Origin: JAGLOK01 sp963675575
GTDB lineage: Bacteria > Bacillota > Clostridia > Christensenellales > UMGS416
Assembly (NCBI GenBank): GCA_963675575.1
Contig: OY776378.1
Location: 124,001 to 188,000 of the forward strand
Reading direction: 5' to 3'
DNA length: 64,000 nt
Below are positions 55,805-64,000 of this stretch, piece after piece (position 1 is the first letter of the stretch; every line of letters starts with the position of its first letter). The translations under genes and the position numbers were made by a program. The notes beneath the pieces were generated by a model that was given only the letters and a program-made list of their open reading frames with translations, ran no database searches and was not told the origin of the DNA.

Positions 55805-57499
55805 ATGAAAGTTATGGCATATACGCCGAAAAAAGCTGAAGTGAAAGAAACATCAAACTTTATTGAAAACTTTATCAATGAAGATATTGAAGCGGGGAAA
55901 ATAAACAGTCCAATTATTACGCGATATCCTCCTGAACCTAACGGATATCTTCACATAGGGCATCTTAAAAACATATTCATAAACTTTGGTATATCTGAAA
56001 AATATCAAGGACTATGTAATCTGCGCTTTGATGATACCAATCCTGTAAAAGAAGATGAAAAATATGCTAATGCTCAAATCTATGATATAGGTTGGATGGG
56101 CTATAAAATTACCGGTGGTATTTACTACGGTTCAGATTATTTTGAGCAAACATATGATTATGCCATAAAATTAATAAAAGACGGGTTAGCATATGTAGAT
56201 GAGCTTTCGCCTGAGGAAACACGAGAGTACAGGGGAACACTAACTACGCCTGGAAAAAACTCACCATACAGAGATAGACCGATAGAAGAGTCGTTAGATT
56301 TATTTACTCGTATGAAAGATGGTGAGTTCGAAGATGGTGAAGTTACACTTCGCGCAAAAATAGATATGCAAAGTCCTAATATGAACATGCGAGATCCAGT
56401 TATATATAGGATTAAACATGCTACTCATTGGCGTGCAGGAGATAAGTGGTGTATCTACCCAATGTACGACTTTGCTCACCCAATACAAGATGCAATAGAA
56501 GGAATTACTCATTCAATATGTTCGCTTGAGTACGAAGCACACAGGCCTCTTTATGATTGGGTTATAGCAAAAATAGGATTTCCAAACAAGCCAAGGCAAA
56601 TAGAATATGCGAGACTTAATATCACAGGCACAATTATGTCTAAGCGCTATTTACGAGAGCTAGTTGAAGAAGGCCATGTTATGGGATGGGATGATCCGCG
56701 AATGCCTACAGTAGCAGGCATGAGAAGACGAGGATTTTCACCAAGCTCTATACGTGATTTTATTAGCCGTGCTGGAGTAGCAAAGGCTGATTCTGTAGTT
56801 GATTATAAGTTGCTGGAACATTGTGTGCGTGAAGATTTAAATATTAATGCTAATCGCGTTATGGTAGTACTTGATCCAGTAAAGGTTATTATTACTAATT
56901 ATCCTGAAGGAAAAACTGAGATGCGCCCTTCAATGAATCATCCTATGTTCGAAGAAAAGGGAGAACGTGAGTTGCCTATATCTCGTGAGATATTTATAGA
57001 GCGCATGGATTATATGGAAAACGCAAATAGAAAATATCATAGGCTAAAACCTGAAGGCGAAGTGCGCCTAAAAGACGGATATATTATAAAGCATGAAGAA
57101 ACTATAAAGGATGCGGACGGAAATATAGTTGAGATACATTGTACCTATGACCCGGATAGCTACACAGGCGGAGCTACAGCTGGACGCAAAATAAAAGGAA
57201 CTATTCACTGGGTTGATGCAAAAGACAGTGTAAAGGCGGAAGTACGATTATTTGATTCTTTGATAGATGACGAAGCTGAAGGTGAAACGTTTATCGATAA
57301 ACTCAATCCAAACTCACTAATCGTGATGGAAAATGCTATTGCTGAGAAACCTCTTGCAAGTGCTAAAGAGGGAGATACTTTCCAGTTTATGCGCCAAGGC
57401 TACTTCTGTGTGGATAGTGACTCTACAGAAGAAAAATTAGTATTTAATCAAGTGGTCGCGCTGCGCGATTCGTTTTCAAAGACAATGGGGAGCAATTAA
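55805..57499 (+). CDS. glnS: Glutaminyl-tRNA synthetase
   Basis: 564 residues. Class Ic synthetase with the HIGH motif YPPEPNGYLHIGHLKN, the FDDTNP acidic motif, VSKRYL-type KMSKS loop (IMSKRYLRELVEEG), GWDDPRMPTVAGMRRRGF, and the C-terminal anticodon-binding barrels. Many Bacillota lack GlnRS and use GatCAB instead, so this gene probably came by transfer. Third codon positions look more AT-rich than in gltX. A second possible start is at 55817. It ends 1 bp before gltX. Confidence 0.96.
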   Translation: MKVMAYTPKKAEVKETSNFIENFINEDIEAGKINSPIITRYPPEPNGYLHIGHLKNIFINFGISEKYQGLCNLRFDDTNPVKEDEKYANAQIYDIGWMGYKITGGIYYGSDYFEQTYDYAIKLIKDGLAYVDELSPEETREYRGTLTTPGKNSPYRDRPIEESLDLFTRMKDGEFEDGEVTLRAKIDMQSPNMNMRDPVIYRIKHATHWRAGDKWCIYPMYDFAHPIQDAIEGITHSICSLEYEAHRPLYDWVIAKIGFPNKPRQIEYARLNITGTIMSKRYLRELVEEGHVMGWDDPRMPTVAGMRRRGFSPSSIRDFISRAGVAKADSVVDYKLLEHCVREDLNINANRVMVVLDPVKVIITNYPEGKTEMRPSMNHPMFEEKGERELPISREIFIERMDYMENANRKYHRLKPEGEVRLKDGYIIKHEETIKDADGNIVEIHCTYDPDSYTGGATAGRKIKGTIHWVDAKDSVKAEVRLFDSLIDDEAEGETFIDKLNPNSLIVMENAIAEKPLASAKEGDTFQFMRQGYFCVDSDSTEEKLVFNQVVALRDSFSKTMGSN

Positions 57500-57500
57500 T

Positions 57501-58946
57501 ATGAAAAAAGTCAGAACAAGATTTGCGCCAAGCCCGACGGGATATATGCATCTTGGCAATTTAAGAACGGCTCTATACACTTGGCTTTTTGCCAGAAATC
57601 AAGAAGGGGCTTTTGTTTTGCGCATTGAAGACACCGACCAAAGCCGCGAGGTTGAAGGAGCTGTTGATATAATATATTCATCTCTTAAGATGGCGGGGCT
57701 TGATTGGGATGAAGGCCCTGATGTTGGCGGAGAATACGGCCCATATGTGCAATCTGAAAGGCAGGATCAATATCTGCCATATGCGAAAGAGCTTGTTGAA
57801 AAGGGAAATGCTTATTACTGCTTTTGTAAAAAAGAACGCTTGGACACAATGCGTGAAGAAGCAACGGCAAACGGCGAGACTTTTAAATATGACAAACATT
57901 GCCTTGCGTTAAGCCGCGAGGATGTTCAGTCAAAGCTTGACGCCGGCGAAGAATATGTTATCCGTCAAAATGTGCCACTTGAAGGAAGCGCGTCTTTTGA
58001 CGATGCGATTTTTGGACATATTGAAGTGCAAAACAGTGATTTGGATGATGCTGTTCTTATAAAAAGCGACCTGATGCCGACATATAACTTTGCAAATGTG
58101 GTGGATGATCATGTGATGGACATTACCCATGTTATGCGTGGAAGCGAATATTTATCGTCCACACCCAGATATAATCTTTTGTATGACGCATTCGGATGGG
58201 ACAAGCCTGTGTATATTCATCTGTCTCCGGTTATGGCTAACGCTCAGCGCAAACTTTCAAAGCGCAAAGGCGATCCTTCGTTTGAAGATTTGCTTTCTCA
58301 GGGATATTTGATTGAAGCTGTTGTAAACTACATCGCACTGCTTGGTTGGTCTCCCGGAACAGATCAGGAGGTATTCAGCCTCGATGAGCTGATAAAGGCT
58401 TTTTCGCTAAAGGGTTTGTCAAAATCGCCTGCGATATTCGACATGCAAAAGCTTACTTGGTTTAATGCGGAGTATATCAAAAAGCTGAGTGTGGGAAAGT
58501 TCCATGAGATGATACTGTCTTATATGGAAAAAGTGATAGATACAAAGAAGTTTGAAACACTGTATCTCGCCGAGCTTTTGCAAAGTCGCTGCGAGGTGCT
58601 GCCAGATATTATGGAGAAGATAGATTTTCTTCCCGAGATGCCTGAATATAGTACAGATTTATACTTCCACAAGCGAATGAAGACCGATGCGACTACGGCA
58701 AAACCCGTGTTGGAGGACATGCTCGAGGTTTTTGAAAAGCTCGAAGATTGGACTGTTGAAGGCATTCGAGCGGCCGTAATGGGATATGTGGAAGCAAAGG
58801 AAGTCAAAAACGGATATGTTCTTTGGCCGTTACGTGTCGCAGTTTCAGGAAAGATGTCAACTCCCGGCGGGGCATATGAGATAGCTTATCTTGTAGGCAA
58901 GCAGGAGACGTTGAATAGACTCAAGAAGTCGATTTCGATGTTGTAA
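57501..58946 (+). CDS. gltX: Glutamyl-tRNA synthetase
   Basis: 481 residues. The HIGH-type motif is APSPTGYMHLGNLRTALY, the KMSKS-type motif KLSKRKGDPSFE, and the C-terminus has the helical cage of bacterial GluRS. It charges tRNA-Glu. Because glnS lies next to it in one operon, this GluRS may be of the discriminating kind, but tRNA-Gln specificity cannot be read from the sequence here. Confidence 0.96.
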   Translation: MKKVRTRFAPSPTGYMHLGNLRTALYTWLFARNQEGAFVLRIEDTDQSREVEGAVDIIYSSLKMAGLDWDEGPDVGGEYGPYVQSERQDQYLPYAKELVEKGNAYYCFCKKERLDTMREEATANGETFKYDKHCLALSREDVQSKLDAGEEYVIRQNVPLEGSASFDDAIFGHIEVQNSDLDDAVLIKSDLMPTYNFANVVDDHVMDITHVMRGSEYLSSTPRYNLLYDAFGWDKPVYIHLSPVMANAQRKLSKRKGDPSFEDLLSQGYLIEAVVNYIALLGWSPGTDQEVFSLDELIKAFSLKGLSKSPAIFDMQKLTWFNAEYIKKLSVGKFHEMILSYMEKVIDTKKFETLYLAELLQSRCEVLPDIMEKIDFLPEMPEYSTDLYFHKRMKTDATTAKPVLEDMLEVFEKLEDWTVEGIRAAVMGYVEAKEVKNGYVLWPLRVAVSGKMSTPGGAYEIAYLVGKQETLNRLKKSISML

Positions 58947-59031
58947 ATAGCGTTTTTAATGCTCCGGATATATAATACTTTGAAAAAAAGTATATATATG
59001 ATAAAATATATGTATATATTTTGGAGTTAAC

Positions 59032-59841
59032 ATGAAACAAAGAAATATTTTTGGGAAATTATTACAAACATTTTTATTAGTATTAATACCAACTTTATTA
59101 ATATTCTTTGCTAAATCTACTACAATTCTAGATACCTGGATTGATTCGGGTTTCCTTGTCTTAAAAAAAATAACAATAAACCAGTTGAAAGATTACCTTT
59201 TATTATTAGGCATATTAATAAATTTCTTTTTAGTAGCATTTAGATTAACAATGAGTAAAATCAAACAAGATAAATTAAGTTTGCAAAAAATTGATATAAT
59301 GAAGCTAGCCAAAAACATGTTTGTTGAAACAATGAAGATAAGATTTAGAAGGAAAAATAAAATATATATAGATATCAGAATAGTAGTACCAATAAAAGTT
59401 TTATTCCAAAACATTCGGTGCAGAATATTACCAGAAAGAAAACGTGAGTTTATTGTGAGAAATATAGACTATCTGGGGAATACTGGTCTAGTCAAAGATT
59501 TATGTTTCAGAGTTTATCCTAATCCACAAGGACTGGTAGGAAAATGTTACGAAACACAAAAATATCAGTATGATGATAATTTAATAAAAAATAATAATAT
59601 AAAATATAACTTAAATGAACACCAAATAGCAAAAATAGGAGACCTGCGATTTTCGTTTTGTTGCCCAATTGTAAGCAAGAATGAAGATGTTATAGGAATA
59701 GTTGCATATGACACTTATAGCGCTCTAAGAATGCCGAATAACATAACACAGCAAAAACAAATAATTAATGAATTTAAACTTTTCACTCAAACTTTATACG
59801 AAAATTTACCGGAATTATTTAAACCATACAGGAGTATATAA
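59032..59841 (+). CDS. Two-helix membrane protein with a GAF-like cytoplasmic domain
   Basis: 269 residues, strongly AT-rich. Two hydrophobic helices (about 10-30 and 50-78, the second followed by KIKQDK) are followed by a coiled stretch and, from about residue 105, a GAF-like sensor fold (PNPQGLVGKCYETQKYQYDD, then RFSFCCPIVSKNEDVIGIVAYD). There is no output domain such as GGDEF or kinase. An ATG with a TTGGAG site marks the start. The composition and the frameshifted partner downstream suggest a horizontally acquired locus. Membrane helices plus a ligand-sensing domain are seen in several anti-phage effectors, but nothing here proves that role. Confidence 0.7.
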   Translation: MKQRNIFGKLLQTFLLVLIPTLLIFFAKSTTILDTWIDSGFLVLKKITINQLKDYLLLLGILINFFLVAFRLTMSKIKQDKLSLQKIDIMKLAKNMFVETMKIRFRRKNKIYIDIRIVVPIKVLFQNIRCRILPERKREFIVRNIDYLGNTGLVKDLCFRVYPNPQGLVGKCYETQKYQYDDNLIKNNNIKYNLNEHQIAKIGDLRFSFCCPIVSKNEDVIGIVAYDTYSALRMPNNITQQKQIINEFKLFTQTLYENLPELFKPYRSI

Positions 59842-59843
59842 TA

Positions 59844-60083
59844 AAAAAACTTGTATTGATTTAAATAAAAACATAAAGAACACAATAGCAAATAACTCAA
59901 GAAAGCAGATAATAAATAGTTGGGTTGATTATGTTGATTTTACTAAGTTAGTTACTGAAAACAGAGAATCACAAAACAATCAACACAAAAAATTTATCCA
60001 TTTGAAAGAACACGAATGATTTTTTTAACGATTATCCAGAAATACGGACCGCTTTACTAAAAGATAGTAATAGCAAGAAATAG
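59844..60083 (+). pseudogene. Frameshifted partner of the GAF membrane gene
   Basis: The frame running to 60019 (QIINSWVDYVDFTKLVTEN, ending LKEHE) and the next frame from 60016 to 60083 (DFFNDYPEIRTALLKDS) join to a coherent hydrophilic protein if one base is added near 60016. The join is CACGAATGATTT, where one A appears to be missing. No ATG, GTG or TTG is well placed after the AGGAG site at 59831; an ATG at 59768 overlaps the upstream gene. Either a decayed gene or a sequencing error. Confidence 0.5.
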
Positions 60084-60352
60084 TTATATAAAAACATGAT
60101 ATAGTTTATTAGAAAACGTTTGTTTTCATTGTTTTTTTGCCCATAACAAACACGCATATTAAAATTAACACTCTTTTTTATATCATGATTCATAGATATG
60201 ATAGCTTTTGTATTTTTACCAAAACATAGAATGAGCCTAACCATGAATTATTTCTATAATAAATTGGCTGATATTTATTATTTAACTTTATCTTTATATA
60301 TATAGTTAATTTGCCGATATAATTCATATAGTATGAATATGGATTTGGGGAT
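60084..60352. other. AT-rich intergenic region
   Basis: About 270 bp. Minus-strand frames exist but show no domain and no ribosome binding site. I see nothing else. Confidence 0.45.
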
Positions 60353-60865
60353 ATGGGGAAAAATCGAAGTTTTTATCTGATAGACAAAAAATTTAAACAA
60401 AACAAAAAGAAATATTTAATCCAATGCTCTTTGGCAGCGCTCGCGATATCTGCGATATTAATATTTCTAAATTCTTTGTTTAATGCCGCTGTTTTGGCGG
60501 CGTTCGGGGCAACGTGTTTTATAGTATTTGCCATGCCACATCAGAAGACTAGCAATCCACGGAGACTGATAGGCGGATATTTGGTAGGAATAGCGGTGGG
60601 TGTCGCATTCGCAAGCATTTCTCTGATTATTCCAAACAGCGATTCAACATGGGTGCTTAGCCTTTTTGGCGCACTGACAGTTGCGATTTCGATTTTTTTA
60701 ATGACCATGACAAACACGGAGCATCCTCCGGCGGCAGGAGTTGCGCTTGGAATAGCGCTGGATGGATTTGAACCATTGGGGATATTGGTTTTGTTCTGTG
60801 CTGTTTGCATATTGGTTATAGTAAAGTACGCCCTAAGAAAATGGATGATAAATTTATTTGTGTAA
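60353..60865 (+). CDS. HPP family membrane protein
   Basis: 170 residues with five to six membrane helices. The family name motif is seen in TEHPPAAGVALGIALDG, and GATCFIVFAMPHQKTSNPRRL with the RRLIGGYLVG turn also matches. Some HPP proteins take part in nitrite transport, mainly in plants and cyanobacteria; the role in Clostridia is not known. A terminator follows. Confidence 0.85.
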   Translation: MGKNRSFYLIDKKFKQNKKKYLIQCSLAALAISAILIFLNSLFNAAVLAAFGATCFIVFAMPHQKTSNPRRLIGGYLVGIAVGVAFASISLIIPNSDSTWVLSLFGALTVAISIFLMTMTNTEHPPAAGVALGIALDGFEPLGILVLFCAVCILVIVKYALRKWMINLFV

Positions 60866-60873
60866 AGGTGAGT

Positions 60874-60902
60874 AAAAGCCATGCATTGTGCATGGCTTTT
60901 TT
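60874..60902 (+). terminator. Terminator after the HPP gene
   Basis: AAAAGCCATGCA and TGCATGGCTTTT form a near-perfect stem with a TTG loop and a T-run. Confidence 0.9.
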
Positions 60903-60975
60903 AATAAATAATTATGGAACTTTTTACAAATTTGTTGCGTCAAATGAAATGTATCAAAGTATTAAGGAGTTTTAT

Positions 60976-62262
60976 ATGAATAAATCATTAAGAATAATTT
61001 TTACTGTACTGGCGGTAATAATGCTTTTTGCAAGCTGCGCGCAGCCGTTAGCGCAAAATGATGCTCAAGAACAGGAAGAACAGCAAGCTCAAGAGCCTGA
61101 TACAATGGACAAAGTCATGCTTTCGATTGAAAATGCAGTACCTGCAAGCCCAGAGGATATAAACGACGTGCAGCTTGGATTTAACCTAGCACTACTTAAA
61201 AAGCTTGGAGAAACGGAAGAGGGCAATTTATTTTACTCTTCGATGTCCATTAACGCGGCGATGACTATGGTCTACTTTGGGGCAGATGGCGAAACTCGTC
61301 AGGAAATAGCGGATGTCTTGGGCTATGGCGACATGGATATAACCTATGTTGCCGCTTATCAAAAATATCTTTTGCAGTCATATGAAGATTCGGGGGATAC
61401 CACATTTAACATTGCAAACTCTATTTGGATAGCTGACTTTTTTGATGCTAAAAAAAGCTATATGGACACGATGGAGGATGTGTTTGAAACTGAGGTAACT
61501 CGATTGGATTTTGCAGCCGGTGATGCAGTGGACAAACTTAACTCGTGGATTGATAAATCAACAGAAGGAATGATAGATAAGCTTTTTGAAAAAGAGAACA
61601 ATCCATTTGACGCAACAACTATAATGGTATTGTTAAATGCTATTTATTTTGAAGGGGATTGGACGGCGCCTTTTGATCTGGAAAAAACATATGAAAAAGA
61701 TTTTAGAGGGGCAACCAAAACAAGCACTGTAAAAATGATGAGTTCAAATGAAACAGCAATGGGGAATAAGGGCGAAGATTATATTTCTGTACTTTTGCCG
61801 TATGGCGAGGATGAGCGCTTTTCTATGGTTGCGGTTGTCCCTGATGATATGGAATCTTTTGTTGAAAGCCTCACAATAGATTCTCTAAGTGAAATTTTAA
61901 ATACATTTAAACAGCAGCATGACCCTGTGGTGCAGATTCCTGCGTTTGAGATGGAAGAAAAGACAGAACTGAACAATGTTCTCAAGGCTTTGGGAATAAA
62001 GCAGGCGTTTGATTCTAAAACTGCGGATTTCAGCCAAATATCAGATGAAGAGATTTTTATCGATGAAGTGCTTCACAAAGCTAAAATAAAAGTAGATGAA
62101 GAAGGAACGGAAGCGGCAGCGGTAACTTCGGTCGAAATGACATTGAGAGGAATGCCAATGGACAGATTTGAATTTATTGCCGATAAGCCATTTTTATTTT
62201 TCATTGTGGATACGGAAAATGACTTGGTGCTATTTACGGGCAAAGTGCTCGATTTAAATTAA
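60976..62262 (+). CDS. Lipoprotein serpin (serine protease inhibitor)
   Basis: 428 residues from the ATG at 60976 with an AAGGAG site. A lipobox (MLFASC) anchors it outside the cell. The serpin core includes NLFYSSMSINAAMTMVYFGA, IANSIWIADFF, LLNAIYFEGDWTAPF and, near the end, FIADKPFLFFIVDTENDLVLFTGKV. The hinge of the reactive loop is EEGTEAAAVTS, which fits inhibitory serpins. Counting from the hinge glycine at P15 places Arg-Gly at P1-P1', so trypsin-like proteases would be the targets. It stands alone. Confidence 0.93.
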   Translation: MNKSLRIIFTVLAVIMLFASCAQPLAQNDAQEQEEQQAQEPDTMDKVMLSIENAVPASPEDINDVQLGFNLALLKKLGETEEGNLFYSSMSINAAMTMVYFGADGETRQEIADVLGYGDMDITYVAAYQKYLLQSYEDSGDTTFNIANSIWIADFFDAKKSYMDTMEDVFETEVTRLDFAAGDAVDKLNSWIDKSTEGMIDKLFEKENNPFDATTIMVLLNAIYFEGDWTAPFDLEKTYEKDFRGATKTSTVKMMSSNETAMGNKGEDYISVLLPYGEDERFSMVAVVPDDMESFVESLTIDSLSEILNTFKQQHDPVVQIPAFEMEEKTELNNVLKALGIKQAFDSKTADFSQISDEEIFIDEVLHKAKIKVDEEGTEAAAVTSVEMTLRGMPMDRFEFIADKPFLFFIVDTENDLVLFTGKVLDLN

Positions 62263-62275
62263 ATTTCAATAAATT

Positions 62276-62302
62276 AAAAGGCTGCATAAGCAGCCTTTTT
62301 TT
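62276..62302. terminator. Bidirectional terminator between the serpin gene and proA
   Basis: AAAAGGCTGC and GCAGCCTTTTT pair over ATAA. With A-runs and T-runs on both sides it can end both convergent genes. Confidence 0.88.
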
Positions 62303-62307
62303 ACTAT

Positions 62308-63588
62308 TCATCTATCTATATGAGTATATTTTTTCTTGTCGCTTTCAAAATCAGCCACGATATCATTGTGCCCACGAACAATATACTTATATATTAGCAG
62401 TCCTTCCATGCCCATGGGTCCTCGAGCGTGTATTTTGCCAGTTGAAATGCCTACTTCCGCACCCAAGCCAAAGCGGAAGCCGTCGGCGAAGCGGGTGGAA
62501 GCATTGACCATCACGCTCGCACTGTCTACAAGTTTTATGAATTTATCGGCGCTCATGTCATCTGTTGTGATAATACAGTCTGTATGCCCCGAGCCGTGAA
62601 TGTTTATATGCTCTATAGCTTCACTTGTTGAGGCAACAATTTTAACTGACATTATATAGTCTAGATATTCCATGTCCCAACTGCTGTCATTTGCGGGATT
62701 CACATCAATGATTTTCTGTGTTTTTTCGCAACCGAATAATTTTACGCCGGCTTTGTCCATGGCTTTTTTAAGCGCGGGCAAAAAGCTTCCTGCTATGCTT
62801 TCTTTAACGAGAAGGGTTTCAGCCGCGTTGCAGACCGCGACATACTGCGCCTTGCTGTCCACGCAAACTGCAACAGCTGCAGCTATATCATCATAGCTTT
62901 CAACATATACATGGCATATGCCGTCGGCATGCCCTAAGACGGGTATGTTGGAGTGATTCATAATATATTTCACGAACTCGTTTGAACCGCGGGGGATGAT
63001 TAGGTCGATATATTCGTCAAGCGCAAGCATAGCCGCCACATCGTCCCTTGTTTCCATAAGTGCGAGCCAACCTTCTGGAAGACCTGCTTGTAGGGATACT
63101 TCGTTTATTATGTCAAAGAGTATTTTATTTGTAAGCTTCGCTTCGCTTCCGCCTTTAAGCAGTGCGCAGTTGCCTGATTTTAAACAGAGAGTAGATATTT
63201 GAACAAGAGCGTCAGGACGGCTTTCAAAGATTATTCCCAGCACTCCGATTGGACAAGAAACCCGAGTCAAATCCAGCCCCGGAGAAAGCTCGCGATCCAC
63301 TTGAACTTCGTTTAGCGGGTCGGGCAGAGCAATAAGTGCGGTTATTCCGTCAACTACTGACTGCAGTTTCTTTTCATCAAATTTTAAGCGTTTAATGAGA
63401 GGAGTGGCAATGCCCTCTTTTTGGGAACGCTCGATATCTTTTTGGTTTGCTGTAAATATTTCACCGCTTTTGCTTTGTAAGGCCTTGGCGATTTCTTTTA
63501 GCGCGCTGTTTCTTGCGCTTGAATTTGTGGCGGCAAGAATGTTTGACACCTGTTTTGCTTTTTTTGATTTGTTGAGCATATCAGACAT
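62308..63588 (-). CDS. proA: Gamma-glutamyl phosphate reductase
   Basis: 426 residues of the aldehyde dehydrogenase-like ProA family. It reduces glutamyl-5-phosphate to the semialdehyde in proline synthesis. Landmarks: PIGVLGIIFESRPDALVQI, LKGGSEA, the catalytic cysteine in AQYVAVCNAAETLLV, IIPRGSNEFVKYI and FGLGAEVGISTGKIHARGPM. Full length. No proB is visible within the window; it may lie to the right or elsewhere. Confidence 0.97.
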   Translation of the reverse strand: MSDMLNKSKKAKQVSNILAATNSSARNSALKEIAKALQSKSGEIFTANQKDIERSQKEGIATPLIKRLKFDEKKLQSVVDGITALIALPDPLNEVQVDRELSPGLDLTRVSCPIGVLGIIFESRPDALVQISTLCLKSGNCALLKGGSEAKLTNKILFDIINEVSLQAGLPEGWLALMETRDDVAAMLALDEYIDLIIPRGSNEFVKYIMNHSNIPVLGHADGICHVYVESYDDIAAAVAVCVDSKAQYVAVCNAAETLLVKESIAGSFLPALKKAMDKAGVKLFGCEKTQKIIDVNPANDSSWDMEYLDYIMSVKIVASTSEAIEHINIHGSGHTDCIITTDDMSADKFIKLVDSASVMVNASTRFADGFRFGLGAEVGISTGKIHARGPMGMEGLLIYKYIVRGHNDIVADFESDKKKYTHIDR

Positions 63589-63750
63589 AACTTTTCTCCA
63601 ATCTTTTATATAGTATATTAAATAATATGAAAAATATCAAAGTTAAAAAAATTTCTTACCAAACAAGACCCGTTTTATTAGAATTTGATTTCTTGACTTG
63701 AATATTTTGGTGGGCTATAATCAATCGAGATAAATTATAAAGGAATTTTT

Positions 63751-64000
63751 ATGACTGAATGGATTATCGCCTTTGGCGAAAGCGTCACCGTGGGAGTGCA
63801 GAAACTGCTGGTTGTTTTGGTTTCTATGCTGCCTGTTATTGAACTTAAAGGGACAATTCCCATTGCAATCGCATGGGGGATACCCAAAATCACAAGCTTT
63901 GTGCTTGCCTACATTGGCTCATGCCTGCCGGTTATTCCTTTGCTTTTTCTTTTGCGGCCCATCATTAAGTGGATGTATTCGCAGAAATTGTTTGCAAAAT
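63751..64000 (+). CDS. COG2426-type small multidrug export protein, N-terminal part
   Basis: The gene begins at an ATG with an AAAGGAA site and is open to the window end (83 codons). The visible part has a first helix (LLVVLVSMLPVIELKGTIPIA) with the E-L-K-G motif, then FVLAYIGSCLPVIPLLFLL and PIIKWM, as in the COG2426 small multidrug export family. The C-terminus is outside the window. Confidence 0.8.
   Translation, partial: MTEWIIAFGESVTVGVQKLLVVLVSMLPVIELKGTIPIAIAWGIPKITSFVLAYIGSCLPVIPLLFLLRPIIKWMYSQKLFAK

Noticed and set aside
59768..60019. An intact 83-residue gene starting inside the GAF-like gene
   Set aside because: The start would overlap the upstream gene by 74 bp with no ribosome binding site, and the protein-like sequence continues past the stop in another frame, so a broken gene is the better reading.

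Overview
This window comes from the chromosome of a low-to-moderate GC Gram-positive anaerobe, most likely a member of Clostridia (Bacillota). The support is a complete 16S-tRNAAla-tRNAIle-23S-5S operon with clostridial-looking 16S sequence, strong GGAGG ribosome binding sites, sigma-A type TTGACA-17-TATAAT promoters, a cysteine T-box, a tandem glycine riboswitch, CtsR boxes, a two-subunit glycine decarboxylase (GcvPA/GcvPB), PrsW, HelD and oligoendopeptidase F. A finer placement would need the 16S to be compared with a database.

Layout. 1-4.2 kb: the end of a radical SAM gene, a TM2 protein, a DUF2089 regulator with an unusual tetrapeptide-repeat protein, and an autoregulated GntR/DUF1648 membrane-protein operon ending in a YbjQ-type protein. 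4.4-7.2 kb: an iron-siderophore or cobalamin-type ABC importer (binding lipoprotein, permease, ATPase). 7.2-13.5 kb: a tRNA-Arg(CCG) gene carrying an integrated element of about 6.2 kb. The element is bounded by a 50-bp direct repeat and holds a damaged tyrosine integrase, an IS3-family insertion, a 5'-truncated RHS/YD-repeat polymorphic toxin gene, a small membrane protein that is its probable immunity partner, and a further gene fragment. 13.6-16.1 kb: small membrane proteins and mnmA. 16.2-22.2 kb: the rRNA operon with its processing stems and duplicated spacer repeats.

22.7-34.8 kb: helD, a UshA/YunD-like nucleotidase, a C39-like cysteine peptidase divergent from prsW, two tandem Cof-type HAD phosphatases, a CtsR-controlled small heat shock gene, the T-box-controlled cysE-cysS-GNAT operon, and a membrane GGDEF/HD-GYP c-di-GMP protein. 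34.8-39.4 kb: a glycine riboswitch followed by gcvT-gcvH-gcvPA-gcvPB. 39.4-46.7 kb: an SH3/phosphodiester glycosidase, pyrG, a possible structured RNA element, an NYN-LOTUS protein, a YoaP-like acetyltransferase and pepF. 46.7-50.3 kb: an accessory patch made of GC-rich intergenic repeats, an IS30-family element, a DUF559 nuclease-like gene and an HNH endonuclease gene. 50.3-53.9 kb: the glycolytic operon pgk-tpiA-gpmI on the minus strand. 54-64 kb: a lipid-anchored or membrane protein with a SagB-like oxidoreductase, glnS-gltX, an AT-rich GAF-like membrane protein with a frameshifted partner, an HPP-family membrane protein, a lipoprotein serpin, proA, and the start of a small multidrug export protein gene.

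The strongest candidates for undescribed biology are the RHS C-terminal domain with its overlapping-spaced membrane protein inside the tRNA island, the roughly 30-unit tetrapeptide-repeat protein paired with a DUF2089 regulator, and the AT-rich GAF-membrane locus near 59-60 kb. Housekeeping genes make up most of the remainder. No CRISPR array was seen.
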